Source: Occultella glacieicola
Lineage (GTDB): Bacteria > Actinomycetota > Actinomycetes > Actinomycetales > Beutenbergiaceae
Length of the DNA stretch: 64,000 nt
NCBI RefSeq assembly: GCF_004353825.1
Contig: NZ_SMNA01000004.1
Span: forward strand, 372,001 to 436,000
Reading direction: 5' to 3'
Part shown: positions 44,559-53,474 of the stretch, piece after piece
How positions within the stretch are numbered: position 1 is the first letter of the stretch
Layout of the letters: the number at the start of each line of letters is the position of its first letter
The notes under the pieces: model-generated
The model's database searches: none
What the model was told of the DNA's origin: nothing
What the model saw: only the letters and a program-made list of their open reading frames with translations
Made by a program: the position numbers and the translations under genes

Positions 44559-45851
44559 ATGTCCACCACCCCACAGCGGCGCCGCCACGGAGTGCTGATC
44601 ACCGCCGCCGTCGCCCTCACGCTCGCCGCCTGCTCCGCCGGTGCCGGCTCCGGCGACGACAGCGATGGCGGTGACGGCGGCACCACCGCCGTCACCGTCT
44701 GGCACGGCTTCACCGAGGCCGACGGTGACGTGGTCGCCCAGCTCGCGGAGGACTTCAACGCCTCCCAGGACGACTACGAGGTCACCATCGAGGTCAATCC
44801 GTGGAACGTCATCACGGACAAGCTGCTCCCGGCCATCTCGGCCGGGAACGGCCCGGACGTCGTGGTCCAACCCGCCGACGCGGGTGAGGGCTACGTGAAC
44901 CAGGGCGTCTTCGTCCCGATGGACGACTTCTACGCCGATCCGGAGAACGAGACCGACACCTACTACCCGCACGTGGTCGATTACGGCACGTTCGACGGCA
45001 CCCACTACGGCGTCCCGATGGCCTACGGCCCGTTCTCCGTCTGGTACAACACCGAGATGTTCGCCGCGGCGGGCATCACCCAGGAGAACCTGCCGACCAC
45101 CTGGGAGGAGTGGATCGCCGTCGCCGAGCAACTCACCGTGGACGAGAACGGTGACGGCACGCCGGAGATCTACGGACTCGCCCTCGCCGACGCCGACGCC
45201 AGCTTCCTGCCGAGCTTCATCCAGGCCGGCGGCGGCTCGGTCTACACCGACGGCGAGGTCACCCTGGACACGCCGCAGAACGTCGAGACCATGCAGTGGT
45301 GGCAGGACGCCTACGAGGGCGGCTGGGGCCCGACCAACGTCGACCTGCCCGAGGCGGTCGACCTGTTCAAGGCCGGCAAGGCGGCGATGACTGTGATCGG
45401 CCCCTGGATCATCACCGGCGCCGAGAGTGTCGGCCTGGACATCGACGTCTTCGAGATGCCGGCCGGTCCCGACGGCATCGTCACGCAGGCCGCCGCGAAC
45501 TACTGGTGGCTGACGTCCCAGGCGGACGAAGGGGCCACCGCCGGGGCGGAGGCCTTCCTGCGGTACTACAACTCGCACGACTCCCAGGTGCTCTGGGCCG
45601 AGCAGTCCTTCTACCCGCCGAACCGGACCGACGTCACCGCGGACGAGATCGCCGATACCCCGTTCGTCGGCACGATGATCGCCCACACCGAGAACGCCTA
45701 CATCCGGCTGTACGGCCTGCCCGGTGGTCTCACCGACGTCAACGCCGAGCTCTCCACGCTGAACACCACGGTCAGCCAGGGCGGCGACCTGGCCTCCGCC
45801 ACCACGGAGACCGCGGCAGCGATCACCGAGATCCTCTCCCGGTTCGAGTGA
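44559..45851 (+). CDS. Sugar ABC transporter substrate-binding lipoprotein
   Basis: 430 residues from the ATG at 44559 (GAAGGAG eight bases upstream); an ATG 33 bases earlier lies inside the operator and is less likely. Lipobox LTLAAC, then TVWHGFTEADGDVVAQLAEDFNAS, GNGPDVVVQPADAGEGY, YGVPMAYGPFSVWYNTEMF and AAMTVIGPWIITGA, a typical family 1 carbohydrate-binding protein. It serves the two permeases downstream and presumably the glycosidase that ends the operon. Confidence 0.92.
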   Translation: MSTTPQRRRHGVLITAAVALTLAACSAGAGSGDDSDGGDGGTTAVTVWHGFTEADGDVVAQLAEDFNASQDDYEVTIEVNPWNVITDKLLPAISAGNGPDVVVQPADAGEGYVNQGVFVPMDDFYADPENETDTYYPHVVDYGTFDGTHYGVPMAYGPFSVWYNTEMFAAAGITQENLPTTWEEWIAVAEQLTVDENGDGTPEIYGLALADADASFLPSFIQAGGGSVYTDGEVTLDTPQNVETMQWWQDAYEGGWGPTNVDLPEAVDLFKAGKAAMTVIGPWIITGAESVGLDIDVFEMPAGPDGIVTQAAANYWWLTSQADEGATAGAEAFLRYYNSHDSQVLWAEQSFYPPNRTDVTADEIADTPFVGTMIAHTENAYIRLYGLPGGLTDVNAELSTLNTTVSQGGDLASATTETAAAITEILSRFE

Positions 45852-45924
45852 CCCCAGCCCCATCCCAGGCGCCGGGCCGGCGAGCGCGACCGGCCCGGCA
45901 CCCGGGGCCACCTTTGGAGACCTC

Positions 45925-46893
45925 ATGACCAGCACTGCTGCCGGCCCTGCCTACCGGGCGCCCAGACGTCTCGGCGGCGGCGGCCGCCGCCCGGACAACT
46001 CCCGCCAGATCGCCACGCGCGAGCGGAGCCGGACGCTTCGGGCGACGGCGTTCCTCGCCCCCGCCGTCGCCGTGATCGTCGCGTTCGTGTTCGTCCCGGC
46101 GATCGTCGCGCTGCGGCTGTCCTTCACCGATGCCAGCGGGTTCGGCGAGGCGTCGTGGATCGGACTGGACAACTACGCCACCGTCTTCACGGACCCGGCC
46201 ACCGTCCGCGCGATCGCGAACACCGTGCTCTACGCGGCGATGTACGGACCGCTCGTGATCGCCGTCGGGCTCGGCGCCGCCCTCCTGCTGAACCGCCGGG
46301 ACGTGCCGCTGCGCGGGTTCTTCCGCACGATCATCTTCCTGCCGTTCGTCATCTCGATGGCGGTCGCCTCCCTCGCCTGGGCGTTCCTGCTCGACCCCAA
46401 CCTCGGGCTGATCCCGTACTGGCTCGGCGGGCTCGGGATCCGCATGGGTGACGTGTTCGCGTCCACGACGTGGGCGCTGCCCGCCGTGACCGCGGTGGCG
46501 ATCTGGAAGAACTTCGGGTACTTCATGGTGATCTTCCTGGCCGGGCTGCAGGGGATCCCGCGCTACCTCTACGAGGCCGCGATCCTCGACGGCGCAGGTG
46601 CTTGGCGCCGGTTCCGCGCGGTCACGCTGCCGGGTCTGCGCGCGACGATGACGTTCGTCATCGTGTTCGCGATCATCGGCGCCTTCCAGGCGTTCGACCA
46701 GATCTACATCATGACCCAGGGCGGCCCGGACCGGGCCACCGAGACGATCGTCTACCGGATCTACACCGACGGGTTCCGTGACTTCCGGATGGGCTTCGCG
46801 TCCGCGCTCTCCTACGTGCTGCTCGCGATCACCCTGCTGCTCGGGCTGATCCAGCTCCGGGTCGGCACCAAGCGTGAGCGGGACCTGGAGTGA
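45925..46893 (+). CDS. Sugar ABC transporter permease (MalF type)
   Basis: 322 residues. Six membrane helices, ATAFLAPAVAVIVAFVFVPA, SWIGLDNYATVF and the EAA loop YLYEAAILDGAGAWRRFRAVTLPGL. MTQGGPDRATETIVYRIY is characteristic of sugar permeases of this class. It overlaps the next gene by four bases. Confidence 0.93.
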   Translation: MTSTAAGPAYRAPRRLGGGGRRPDNSRQIATRERSRTLRATAFLAPAVAVIVAFVFVPAIVALRLSFTDASGFGEASWIGLDNYATVFTDPATVRAIANTVLYAAMYGPLVIAVGLGAALLLNRRDVPLRGFFRTIIFLPFVISMAVASLAWAFLLDPNLGLIPYWLGGLGIRMGDVFASTTWALPAVTAVAIWKNFGYFMVIFLAGLQGIPRYLYEAAILDGAGAWRRFRAVTLPGLRATMTFVIVFAIIGAFQAFDQIYIMTQGGPDRATETIVYRIYTDGFRDFRMGFASALSYVLLAITLLLGLIQLRVGTKRERDLE

Positions 46894-47807
46894 GCGCCAT
46901 GACCACCACCACGAGGCCGTCCACCCGGGCGAGCGAACCGGCACCACGTCCTCCTCGCCGAGCCCGCGGCGGCACCCGGGCCACCCGCGTGCTGCGCCAG
47001 TCCGGGGTGGTCGCCGGCCTCCTGGTCTTCGCCGCGCTCACGTCCTTCCCGGTGCTCGTGGTGGTGCTCGGAGCGTTCTCCCCGGAGTCCGAGGTGCTCT
47101 CCTGGCCGCCGAACTTCCTGCCGTCGCGGTTCACCCTGGACAACTTCGACGGCCTGGCCGCGCGGATCCCGATCGCCCTGCAGTCCTGGAACTCGCTCGT
47201 GTTCGCCGGCGTGGTCACCGCCTCCGCCCTGGTGCTGAACTCGCTCGCCGCCTACGCCCTCGCCCGGATCGAGTTCCGCGGCAGGATCGCCGTCTTCACG
47301 GTGCTCATCGCGATCATGATGGTTCCGTTCCAGGCGCTGCTGGTGCCGATCTACCAGATGGTCTCCGCGCTCGGCTGGGTGAACACGCTGGCCGGCCTGG
47401 TGATCCCGCGAGCCGCCGACGTCGCCGGGATCTTCCTGCTCCGGCAGTTCTTCATCACGCTCCCACGCGACTTGGACTCCGCCGCCCGGATCGACGGCGC
47501 CGGCGAGCTGCGGGTCTTCTGGTCGGTCATCCTGCCGAACGCGAAACCAGCGCTGCTGACGATGGCGTTGTTCCATTTCGTCGGGAACTGGAACGACCTG
47601 CTCTGGCCCCTGATCATGACGAGCGACTCCAGCGTCCGCCCGCTCACCGCCGGCCTCGCGCTGCTCACCGGCTCCGCGACCGGCGTGGCCCCGTACGGGG
47701 TGATGATGGCCGGCTCGCTGGTCGCCATTCTGCCGCTCGTCGTCCTCTACCTCCTCGTTCAGCGCCGCTTCATCGAGGGCGTCGCGATGACCGGGATGAA
47801 GGGCTGA
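46890..47807 (+). CDS. Sugar ABC transporter permease (MalG type)
   Basis: 305 residues from GTG 46890 (overlapping TGA), or ATG three codons later. Six helices, EAA motif LDSAARIDGAGELRVFWSVILPNAKPAL and the C-terminus RRFIEGVAMTGMKG. Confidence 0.93.
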   Translation: MSAMTTTTRPSTRASEPAPRPPRRARGGTRATRVLRQSGVVAGLLVFAALTSFPVLVVVLGAFSPESEVLSWPPNFLPSRFTLDNFDGLAARIPIALQSWNSLVFAGVVTASALVLNSLAAYALARIEFRGRIAVFTVLIAIMMVPFQALLVPIYQMVSALGWVNTLAGLVIPRAADVAGIFLLRQFFITLPRDLDSAARIDGAGELRVFWSVILPNAKPALLTMALFHFVGNWNDLLWPLIMTSDSSVRPLTAGLALLTGSATGVAPYGVMMAGSLVAILPLVVLYLLVQRRFIEGVAMTGMKG

Positions 47808-47884
47808 ACGATCTGCACCCGGGTGCGCTCCGCCGTCGCCCGGCGCCTGTCACCACCACGACCGAACGACGTAAGGATCAACCG

Positions 47885-49138
47885 ATGACCTGGTTCCAGG
47901 ACGGCCGACTGCACTTCGGAGTCGGCGTCGAAGACACGTTCGTGCCGCAGACCCGCGAGGGTGAGCGAGCGCTGGACGAGTACGACCTCACCGAGCACTA
48001 CGAGCACTGGCACGCCGACCTCGGCCTCGCTGCCGAGGTGGGTGCCGAGTTCATGCGCTGGGGGATCCCCTGGTACCGGATCAACCCCGAGCCCGGCCGG
48101 TGGGACTGGAGCTGGCTGGACGCCGTGATGGCCCGGTTCGCCGAGCTGGGGATCCGGCCGATCGTGGACCTGCTGCACTACGGCACCCCGCAGTGGCTGG
48201 AGGGGGAGTTCGCCCACCCCGACTACCCGCAGCACGCCGCCGAGTACGCGGTCGCGGTCGCCGAACGCTACGCCGATACGGTCACCGATTACACGCCCGT
48301 CAACGAGCCGATGATCCACGCCCGGTTCTGCGGCGAACTCGGCTACTGGCCGCCGTACCTGACCGGCGAGGACGGGCTCACCGCTCTGATCGCCGCGGTC
48401 GCGGACGGGTTCGTGCGCAGCCAGCACGGCATCGCCGAGGTGCTCGGCGACCGAGCCACGTTCGTCCACGTCGACGCGACCACCCGGGTCGTCGGGGCGG
48501 TGGACGGCGAGCACGCGGAGAAGGTGCGCCTGCTCCGAAACCAGGCCTTCGCCGTCGAGGATCTCGTCACCGGGAAGGTACGTGACGGGCACCCGCTGCT
48601 GGAGCACCTGCTCCGGCACGGGATGGGCGAGGACCTGCTCGCCCAGCTCGCCGCGGACCCCGTCGCCCCGGACGTGATGGGCGTCAACTACTACCCGAGG
48701 CACTCGACGACCCTCGTCGAGGACGGCCCGTGGCCGGCGGGCGGGTTCGTGGAACCCTCACCGATCCGGGACGACGGCGTCACCGGCCTCGAGGACGTGA
48801 TCCGCACCTACGCGGCGCGTTACGGCGCGCCGGTCGCGCTCACCGAGACGTGCGTCACCGCGTCCGAGGCCGAGCGCATCGCGTGGCTGGAGGACTCCGT
48901 GGCGCTCGCGCACCGCCTGCGCGCCGACGGCGTCCCCCTGGTCGGGTACACGTGGTGGCCCCTGTTCGACATGTACGAGTGGACCTACCGGCACGCGGAC
49001 ACGCCGCGCGAGGAGTCGTTGCTCACCATGGGGCTGTGGGACCTGGTGGAGTCGCCGTCGGGCCTGCTGCGGCGCCGCAACAGCGTTGCGGACGCGTTCG
49101 CGCGGCTGGCCACCGCCGATCGCGCACGCGTGCGCTGA
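47885..49138 (+). CDS. Glycoside hydrolase family 1-like beta-glycosidase
   Basis: 417 residues from the ATG at 47885 (AAGGA upstream). TIM-barrel glycosidase: FHFGVG-type N-terminus LHFGVGVEDTF, EFMRWGIPWYRINPEPGRWDW, VDLLHYGTPQWLE, TDYTPVNEPMIHARFCGELGYWPP (NEP acid/base), VNYYP, a nucleophile segment ALTETCV and YTWWPLFDMYEWTY. The order fits clan GH-A, nearest GH1, though the usual TENG is TETC. No signal peptide: it would hydrolyse the imported glycoside in the cytoplasm. Last gene of the second ABC operon. Confidence 0.82.
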   Translation: MTWFQDGRLHFGVGVEDTFVPQTREGERALDEYDLTEHYEHWHADLGLAAEVGAEFMRWGIPWYRINPEPGRWDWSWLDAVMARFAELGIRPIVDLLHYGTPQWLEGEFAHPDYPQHAAEYAVAVAERYADTVTDYTPVNEPMIHARFCGELGYWPPYLTGEDGLTALIAAVADGFVRSQHGIAEVLGDRATFVHVDATTRVVGAVDGEHAEKVRLLRNQAFAVEDLVTGKVRDGHPLLEHLLRHGMGEDLLAQLAADPVAPDVMGVNYYPRHSTTLVEDGPWPAGGFVEPSPIRDDGVTGLEDVIRTYAARYGAPVALTETCVTASEAERIAWLEDSVALAHRLRADGVPLVGYTWWPLFDMYEWTYRHADTPREESLLTMGLWDLVESPSGLLRRRNSVADAFARLATADRARVR

Positions 49139-49189
49139 TCGTCCACCCTGGCGCCGGAGCGGGCCGCGCGCTCGGCCCCGCACGACGGC

Positions 49190-49226
49190 GGTGGACCCGA
49201 GCCGCCCGTCGCGGCCCGGGTCCACC
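49190..49226. terminator. Bidirectional terminator hairpin
   Basis: GGTGGACCCG...CGGGTCCACC with an inner GCCG/CGGC pair. It separates the glycosidase gene from the convergent DUF4352 gene and is duplicated at 42786-42818. Confidence 0.75.
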
Positions 49227-49244
49227 GGTCTCTTCCGTGGGCGG

Positions 49245-50102
49245 TCAGCCCAGCGCGACCTCCACACCACCGGACAGGAACGAGTCGTGCAACTCGAGCG
49301 TGGTCGGGACGGCGTCGGCCGGGATGTCGAAGACGATCGTGCCCTCGACGGTGTTGCCCGGGTTGATCTCGGTGAAGAACGTGTCGTTGCCCTCGATCCA
49401 GATCCCGGCGGCGGAGTTCGCGGCGAACTCGCGCCCGGCGGCGTCGAACATCTGCTGGTCGCTGTCGGAGAAGTACTGCGGCGCCTCGCCGATGTTCGTC
49501 ACGGTCAGGTGCACCAGCACGAACTGGCCCTGCGCCTGCTCGTTGAAGTACTCGCTGCCGACCTCGCTGACGCCGGCCTCGATGCCGGTCACGACGAACT
49601 CGAACTTGCCGTCCCGCACGGCGGTGCCGATGCCGGGCGCCGCCTCTACCGCGGGCTCGACGGCGGCCGGTTCCGTCGCGGCGGGTGCGGCCGGCTCGGT
49701 GGCGTCCCCTGCGGGTTCGGCCGGTTCGGCGGCGGCAGCGTCGGCCTCGTCGGCCGTGGGTGCCTGTGTGGTCGGCGCGCCGGTGTCGGTGGCCCCGCCG
49801 CTGGTGTCGCCGCCGCCGTTCACGGCGCCGATCACGATGCCGAGCAGCACCACGGCGCCGATCCCGGTCAGGATCTTGTGCCGCGCGAACCAGCTGCGCT
49901 TCGTCGGCTCGACCGGCGGCGGGACCGGCGCGCCGGAGCCGTACCCGCCCGGACCGACCGGGCCGTACCCGCCCGGCCCCTGACCGGCGGGACCGTACCC
50001 GCCCGGCTGCGCTCCGCCGTCGGGCGTTGAATAATGGACGGCCCCCTGCGGGGCGTAGGGCTGCTGGGGCGGCGTCTGGCCGCCGTGGTCGTTGGTGCTC
50101 AT
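49245..50102 (-). CDS. Membrane-anchored DUF4352 protein
   Basis: 285 residues from the ATG at 50102 (GGAGG upstream). A cytoplasmic Pro/Gly/Tyr-rich head (GGYGPAGQGPGGYGPVGPGGYG), one transmembrane helix (ILTGIGAVVLLGIVIGAV, about residues 74-91), an Ala/Pro/Glu-rich spacer and an extracellular immunoglobulin-like DUF4352 domain (FVVTGIEAGVSEVGSEYFNEQAQGQFVLV...VHLTVTNIGEAPQYFSDSDQQMFDAAGREF). Such proteins are surface-exposed in actinobacteria with no settled role. Divergent from the histidine kinase gene. Confidence 0.85.
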   Translation of the reverse strand: MSTNDHGGQTPPQQPYAPQGAVHYSTPDGGAQPGGYGPAGQGPGGYGPVGPGGYGSGAPVPPPVEPTKRSWFARHKILTGIGAVVLLGIVIGAVNGGGDTSGGATDTGAPTTQAPTADEADAAAAEPAEPAGDATEPAAPAATEPAAVEPAVEAAPGIGTAVRDGKFEFVVTGIEAGVSEVGSEYFNEQAQGQFVLVHLTVTNIGEAPQYFSDSDQQMFDAAGREFAANSAAGIWIEGNDTFFTEINPGNTVEGTIVFDIPADAVPTTLELHDSFLSGGVEVALG

Positions 50103-50267
50103 CGGAACCTCCAGGTTCGGGGAATGACCCCAGCCAACGCCGTCGGGCCGCACCGGCACATCGGCCGATCGCCTGGAGCCGGCTGGCCGATCGGGGGAGG
50201 GCCCAGTGGCTGGATCTGGCCGATCGATGGTGCCCGGATGTCGGCGCCGAACCCTACGGTGCGAGGT

Positions 50268-51494
50268 ATGAGCGAGATGGCAGTCGGCGCGCGGCGTCCG
50301 CCGGTGTGGCGGACGGTGCTGCTCATCGCCGTGTGCATGTTCGCCTCGCTCACCTCGGCGGTGTTCTCCGAGTGGGGGCAGTCGTCGGGACAGAACGCGC
50401 TCGCGGCCTTCGGGGTCATCCTGATCGCCCCCGCGGTGCCGCTCGTGCTGCTGTGGCGACATCGTGCGCCGATGACGGTGGCCCTCGTGGCGGCCGGCTT
50501 GGCGATCCTGGTGCCGATCGGCGCGTCGACGGCACTCGTGGCCCTCGCCTCGCTGATCGCGCGCCGAAGCGGCAGGCGCGTGTGGTACGTGGCCGGCGCG
50601 GTCGCTCTGGCGCTGACCGTCACGGCGATCCGCGACCTGCTCGCCGAGACGATGGCGGAGTCGTTCCTGAAGACCCTCCTGGGCCCGTTGGATGCCCCGC
50701 CCACCACGGCGGTCACGCTGTCCTGGTGGGTGGTGCCGATCGCCGTGGCGGTCGCGCTGGTGCCCGCGATCGGGATCGGGCTCCTGCTCCGGGCCCGCCG
50801 AGCGTCCCGGGCAGCGGAGGAACGCGCCCAGGTCGCCGGGCAGCGGACCGAGCAACTCGGCGACGAGCTCGCCCGGCAGGTCGAGCGCGAGCGGATCGCC
50901 CGCGAGGTGCACGACGTGCTCGGCCACCGCCTCTCCCTGCTCAACCTGCACGCCGGGGCGCTCGAGGTGAACGCCCAGGAGAACGACGACCTCGCCCGCA
51001 GCGCCGCGCTCGTGCGCTCCAGCGCCGGCCAGTCCGTGGAGGACCTGCGCTCACTGCTGTCCGTGCTGCGTCAGGACCCCGGCGCCGACCACGGGCTGCC
51101 CGAGCCGTCCCTGGTGGACCTGCCAGGCGTGATCGACGAGACCGTTCGCACCGGCGTGCCCGTCAGCGCCACCGTCTACCTGGACCAGGCCGAGTCAGCG
51201 GACCCAACCTTGGCTCGCGCCGTCTACCGGATCGTGCAGGAGCTGCTCACGAACGCCCGCAAGCACGCACCCGGGCAGCAGATCCGCCTCGCCGTCACCG
51301 GCGGCCCGAGCAATGGCATCAGCATCGACGCCCGCAACCCCTACCGCCCGCCCGCCGGCGGGACGCCCGGCCGGGGCCTGCAGGGCATCGCCGAACGCGT
51401 CGAGCTGCTCGGCGGTCGCCTCCAATACGGGGTGGACGACGGCGGCGCCACCTTCCGCGTCACGGTCACCCTGCCGTGGCGGGAGGTCGGGTAG
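50268..51494 (+). CDS. Sensor histidine kinase, NarL-type (HisKA_3)
   Basis: 408 residues from the ATG at 50268. About five N-terminal membrane helices, then the dimerisation and phosphoacceptor helix ERERIAREVHDVLGHRLSLL (His near residue 215), and a HATPase part with VQELLTNARKHAPG (N box), GTPGRGLQGIAERVELLGGRLQYG (G box) and GGATFRVTVTLPW. The response regulator that should accompany it lies 3.2 kb downstream at 54722. Confidence 0.92.
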   Translation: MSEMAVGARRPPVWRTVLLIAVCMFASLTSAVFSEWGQSSGQNALAAFGVILIAPAVPLVLLWRHRAPMTVALVAAGLAILVPIGASTALVALASLIARRSGRRVWYVAGAVALALTVTAIRDLLAETMAESFLKTLLGPLDAPPTTAVTLSWWVVPIAVAVALVPAIGIGLLLRARRASRAAEERAQVAGQRTEQLGDELARQVERERIAREVHDVLGHRLSLLNLHAGALEVNAQENDDLARSAALVRSSAGQSVEDLRSLLSVLRQDPGADHGLPEPSLVDLPGVIDETVRTGVPVSATVYLDQAESADPTLARAVYRIVQELLTNARKHAPGQQIRLAVTGGPSNGISIDARNPYRPPAGGTPGRGLQGIAERVELLGGRLQYGVDDGGATFRVTVTLPWREVG

Positions 51495-51637
51495 CGGAAG
51501 TCGCCACTCGCACAGCTATGGGCGGTGGTCGAGGCATCGATCGATGGCTGCGAGGATGTCACCGAAGCGCTCCGCACTGGACCGTGTCACAGGGCGACCG
51601 CGTCACGGTGGGCGCTCACCGCTACCTTGGTCGCGGA

Positions 51638-51883
51638 TCAGCTCTCGTCGGCGCGTCGATGCTTCTGCTCCTCGATCTCCTCGAACGTCCTGAGCATGCC
51701 CTCGAACCGACGCCAACTGCCATCGTCCGGACGCTTGCTGTCGAGCACCCGCTCGAGCGGCGCCGCGTGCTGTTCGCAGAGGTCGAACTGGACCGTCCGG
51801 CGGCGCTGCGTGATGCCGTAGCGCGCAGTCGACCGACCCAGTTGGCCGCACATGTCGCACACGGTGATGCTTACCTCAGCCAT
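51638..51883 (-). CDS. Small zinc-ribbon-like protein
   Basis: 81 residues. Two cysteine pairs or near pairs (CDMCGQLG and DLCEQH) frame a short basic strand, suggesting a single zinc site, followed by a charged tail. Similar small CxxC proteins are frequent in actinobacteria, but I cannot name a function. It is opposite in direction to both neighbours. Confidence 0.5.
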   Translation of the reverse strand: MAEVSITVCDMCGQLGRSTARYGITQRRRTVQFDLCEQHAAPLERVLDSKRPDDGSWRRFEGMLRTFEEIEEQKHRRADES

Positions 51884-52016
51884 CGATCAGCCCTCCAGGT
51901 GTCCTGTCCGACCGCCAAATGTAGCCGGGCGTCTGCTCGCCGTCTGGCACAACACCAAAGGTCCCAGGTGGTGGTCGTCGTGGTCGGTGACCAAAGCCGG
52001 ACCGTAGTCTGGCTGC

Positions 52017-53474
52017 ATGACGACCAATGACGAACTGGACGCTGCCGTCCAGCAGGCACACCTGGCGTTCCTCGAGGCTCGCAGGGTCGAACCGGGCAAG
52101 CGAGCCAGCTGGTTGGAGGCCATCGCCGACGCTCTGGACGCCGCCGCCGACGAGCTCGTGCCGCTGGCCCAGGCGGAGACCCACCTGGCGCAGGGGCGCC
52201 TGCAGGGAGAGCTGAAGCGGACCACGTTCCAACTGCGGCTCTTCGCCCAGGAGGTCCGACGCGGCGAGACCCTCGATGCCACGATCGACCACGCCGACTC
52301 CGACTGGGGCATGGGGCCGCGGCCGGACCTACGGCGGATGAACGTGCCCCTCGGCGTCGTCGGGGTCTTCGGAGCTTCCAACTTCCCGTTCGCGTTCTCC
52401 GTCATGGGTGGTGACAGTGCGTCCGCCTTGGCCGCCGGCTGCGCCGTGGTCCACAAGATCCACGAGGCCCACCTCCAGCTCGGGCTGCGCACCGGGGAGA
52501 TCGTCGTCGCCGCGCTGGCGCAGGCCGGTGCACCCGGGGGGCTGTTCAGCGCGGTCACCGGCCGGGAAGCGGGCGAGCGACTCGTCGACCACCCGGCGAC
52601 GCAGGCGGTGGGCTTCACCGGATCCACCAAGGTGGGTCTGATTCTCGCGGAGCGTGCGGCCGCCCGGCCCGAGCCGATTCCGTTCTACGGCGAGCTGGGC
52701 AGCATCAACCCCGTGGTCGTGACCCCGCAGGCGTGGTCCGCGCGCCGCCACGAGATCCTCACCGCCTACGTGGGCTCCTACACCCTCGGCATGGGGCAGT
52801 TCTGCACGAAGCCCGGGGTGCTGTTCGTGCCCGAACTCGACGAGGACGGCGCCCGAGTGCTCCGGGAGACCGTGGCCGGGAGCGAGTCTGCGCCCATGCT
52901 CACCTCCGGCCTGGCCGAGGGGTTCCTGCAGGCCCGCTCGGAGATGGCGCAGCGCGGCCTGACCGAACTCGTTGCCGGCGGGCAGGGCGACGCGCCTGCT
53001 CCCGCCCTCTTCACCACCACCGTCCAGGCCGCCGTGCAGGAACCGGACATCGTCCGTGAGGAGATGTTCGGCCCGGCCAGCATCGTCATCCAGTACCGGG
53101 ATGAAGCCGAACTCCATCGTGGCGTCGCGCTCCTGGAGGGCCAGTTGACCACCACGATCCACGCCGAGCCCGGCGAGCAGGTCGCCGACCTGGTGGAGCT
53201 TCTGTCATCCCGATCCGGGCGGGTGATCTGGGATTCCTGGCCCACCGGCGTCACCGTCAGCTACGCCCAGCAGCACGGCGGTCCCTTCCCCGCCACCACG
53301 GCGCCCGCGACCACGTCCGTCGGCACCGCGGCCACCCGCCGGTTCATGCGCCCGGTCTCCTACCAGGGCTTCCCCGAGAGCTCACTGCCGCCGGCCCTGC
53401 AAGAGCGCAACCCCTGGGGCATCTCCCGGCGCGTCGACGGCGAGTGGCACCTCACCGAGCGGGGAGCGAAATGA
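52017..53474 (+). CDS. Aldehyde dehydrogenase, 2,5-dioxovalerate (alpha-ketoglutarate semialdehyde) dehydrogenase type
   Basis: 485 residues. NAD(P)+ fold and active site: VFGASNFPFAFSVMGGDSASALAAG, AVGFTGSTKVG, YGELGSINPVV (general base Glu) and MGQFCTKPG (nucleophile Cys). The late segment WDSWPTGVTVSYAQQHGGPFPAT and its place in the NADP-dependent KGSADH-like branch, plus the downstream FAH-family gene (4-base overlap), point to oxidation of 2-oxoglutarate semialdehyde to 2-oxoglutarate. Other aldehydes remain possible. Confidence 0.82.
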   Translation: MTTNDELDAAVQQAHLAFLEARRVEPGKRASWLEAIADALDAAADELVPLAQAETHLAQGRLQGELKRTTFQLRLFAQEVRRGETLDATIDHADSDWGMGPRPDLRRMNVPLGVVGVFGASNFPFAFSVMGGDSASALAAGCAVVHKIHEAHLQLGLRTGEIVVAALAQAGAPGGLFSAVTGREAGERLVDHPATQAVGFTGSTKVGLILAERAAARPEPIPFYGELGSINPVVVTPQAWSARRHEILTAYVGSYTLGMGQFCTKPGVLFVPELDEDGARVLRETVAGSESAPMLTSGLAEGFLQARSEMAQRGLTELVAGGQGDAPAPALFTTTVQAAVQEPDIVREEMFGPASIVIQYRDEAELHRGVALLEGQLTTTIHAEPGEQVADLVELLSSRSGRVIWDSWPTGVTVSYAQQHGGPFPATTAPATTSVGTAATRRFMRPVSYQGFPESSLPPALQERNPWGISRRVDGEWHLTERGAK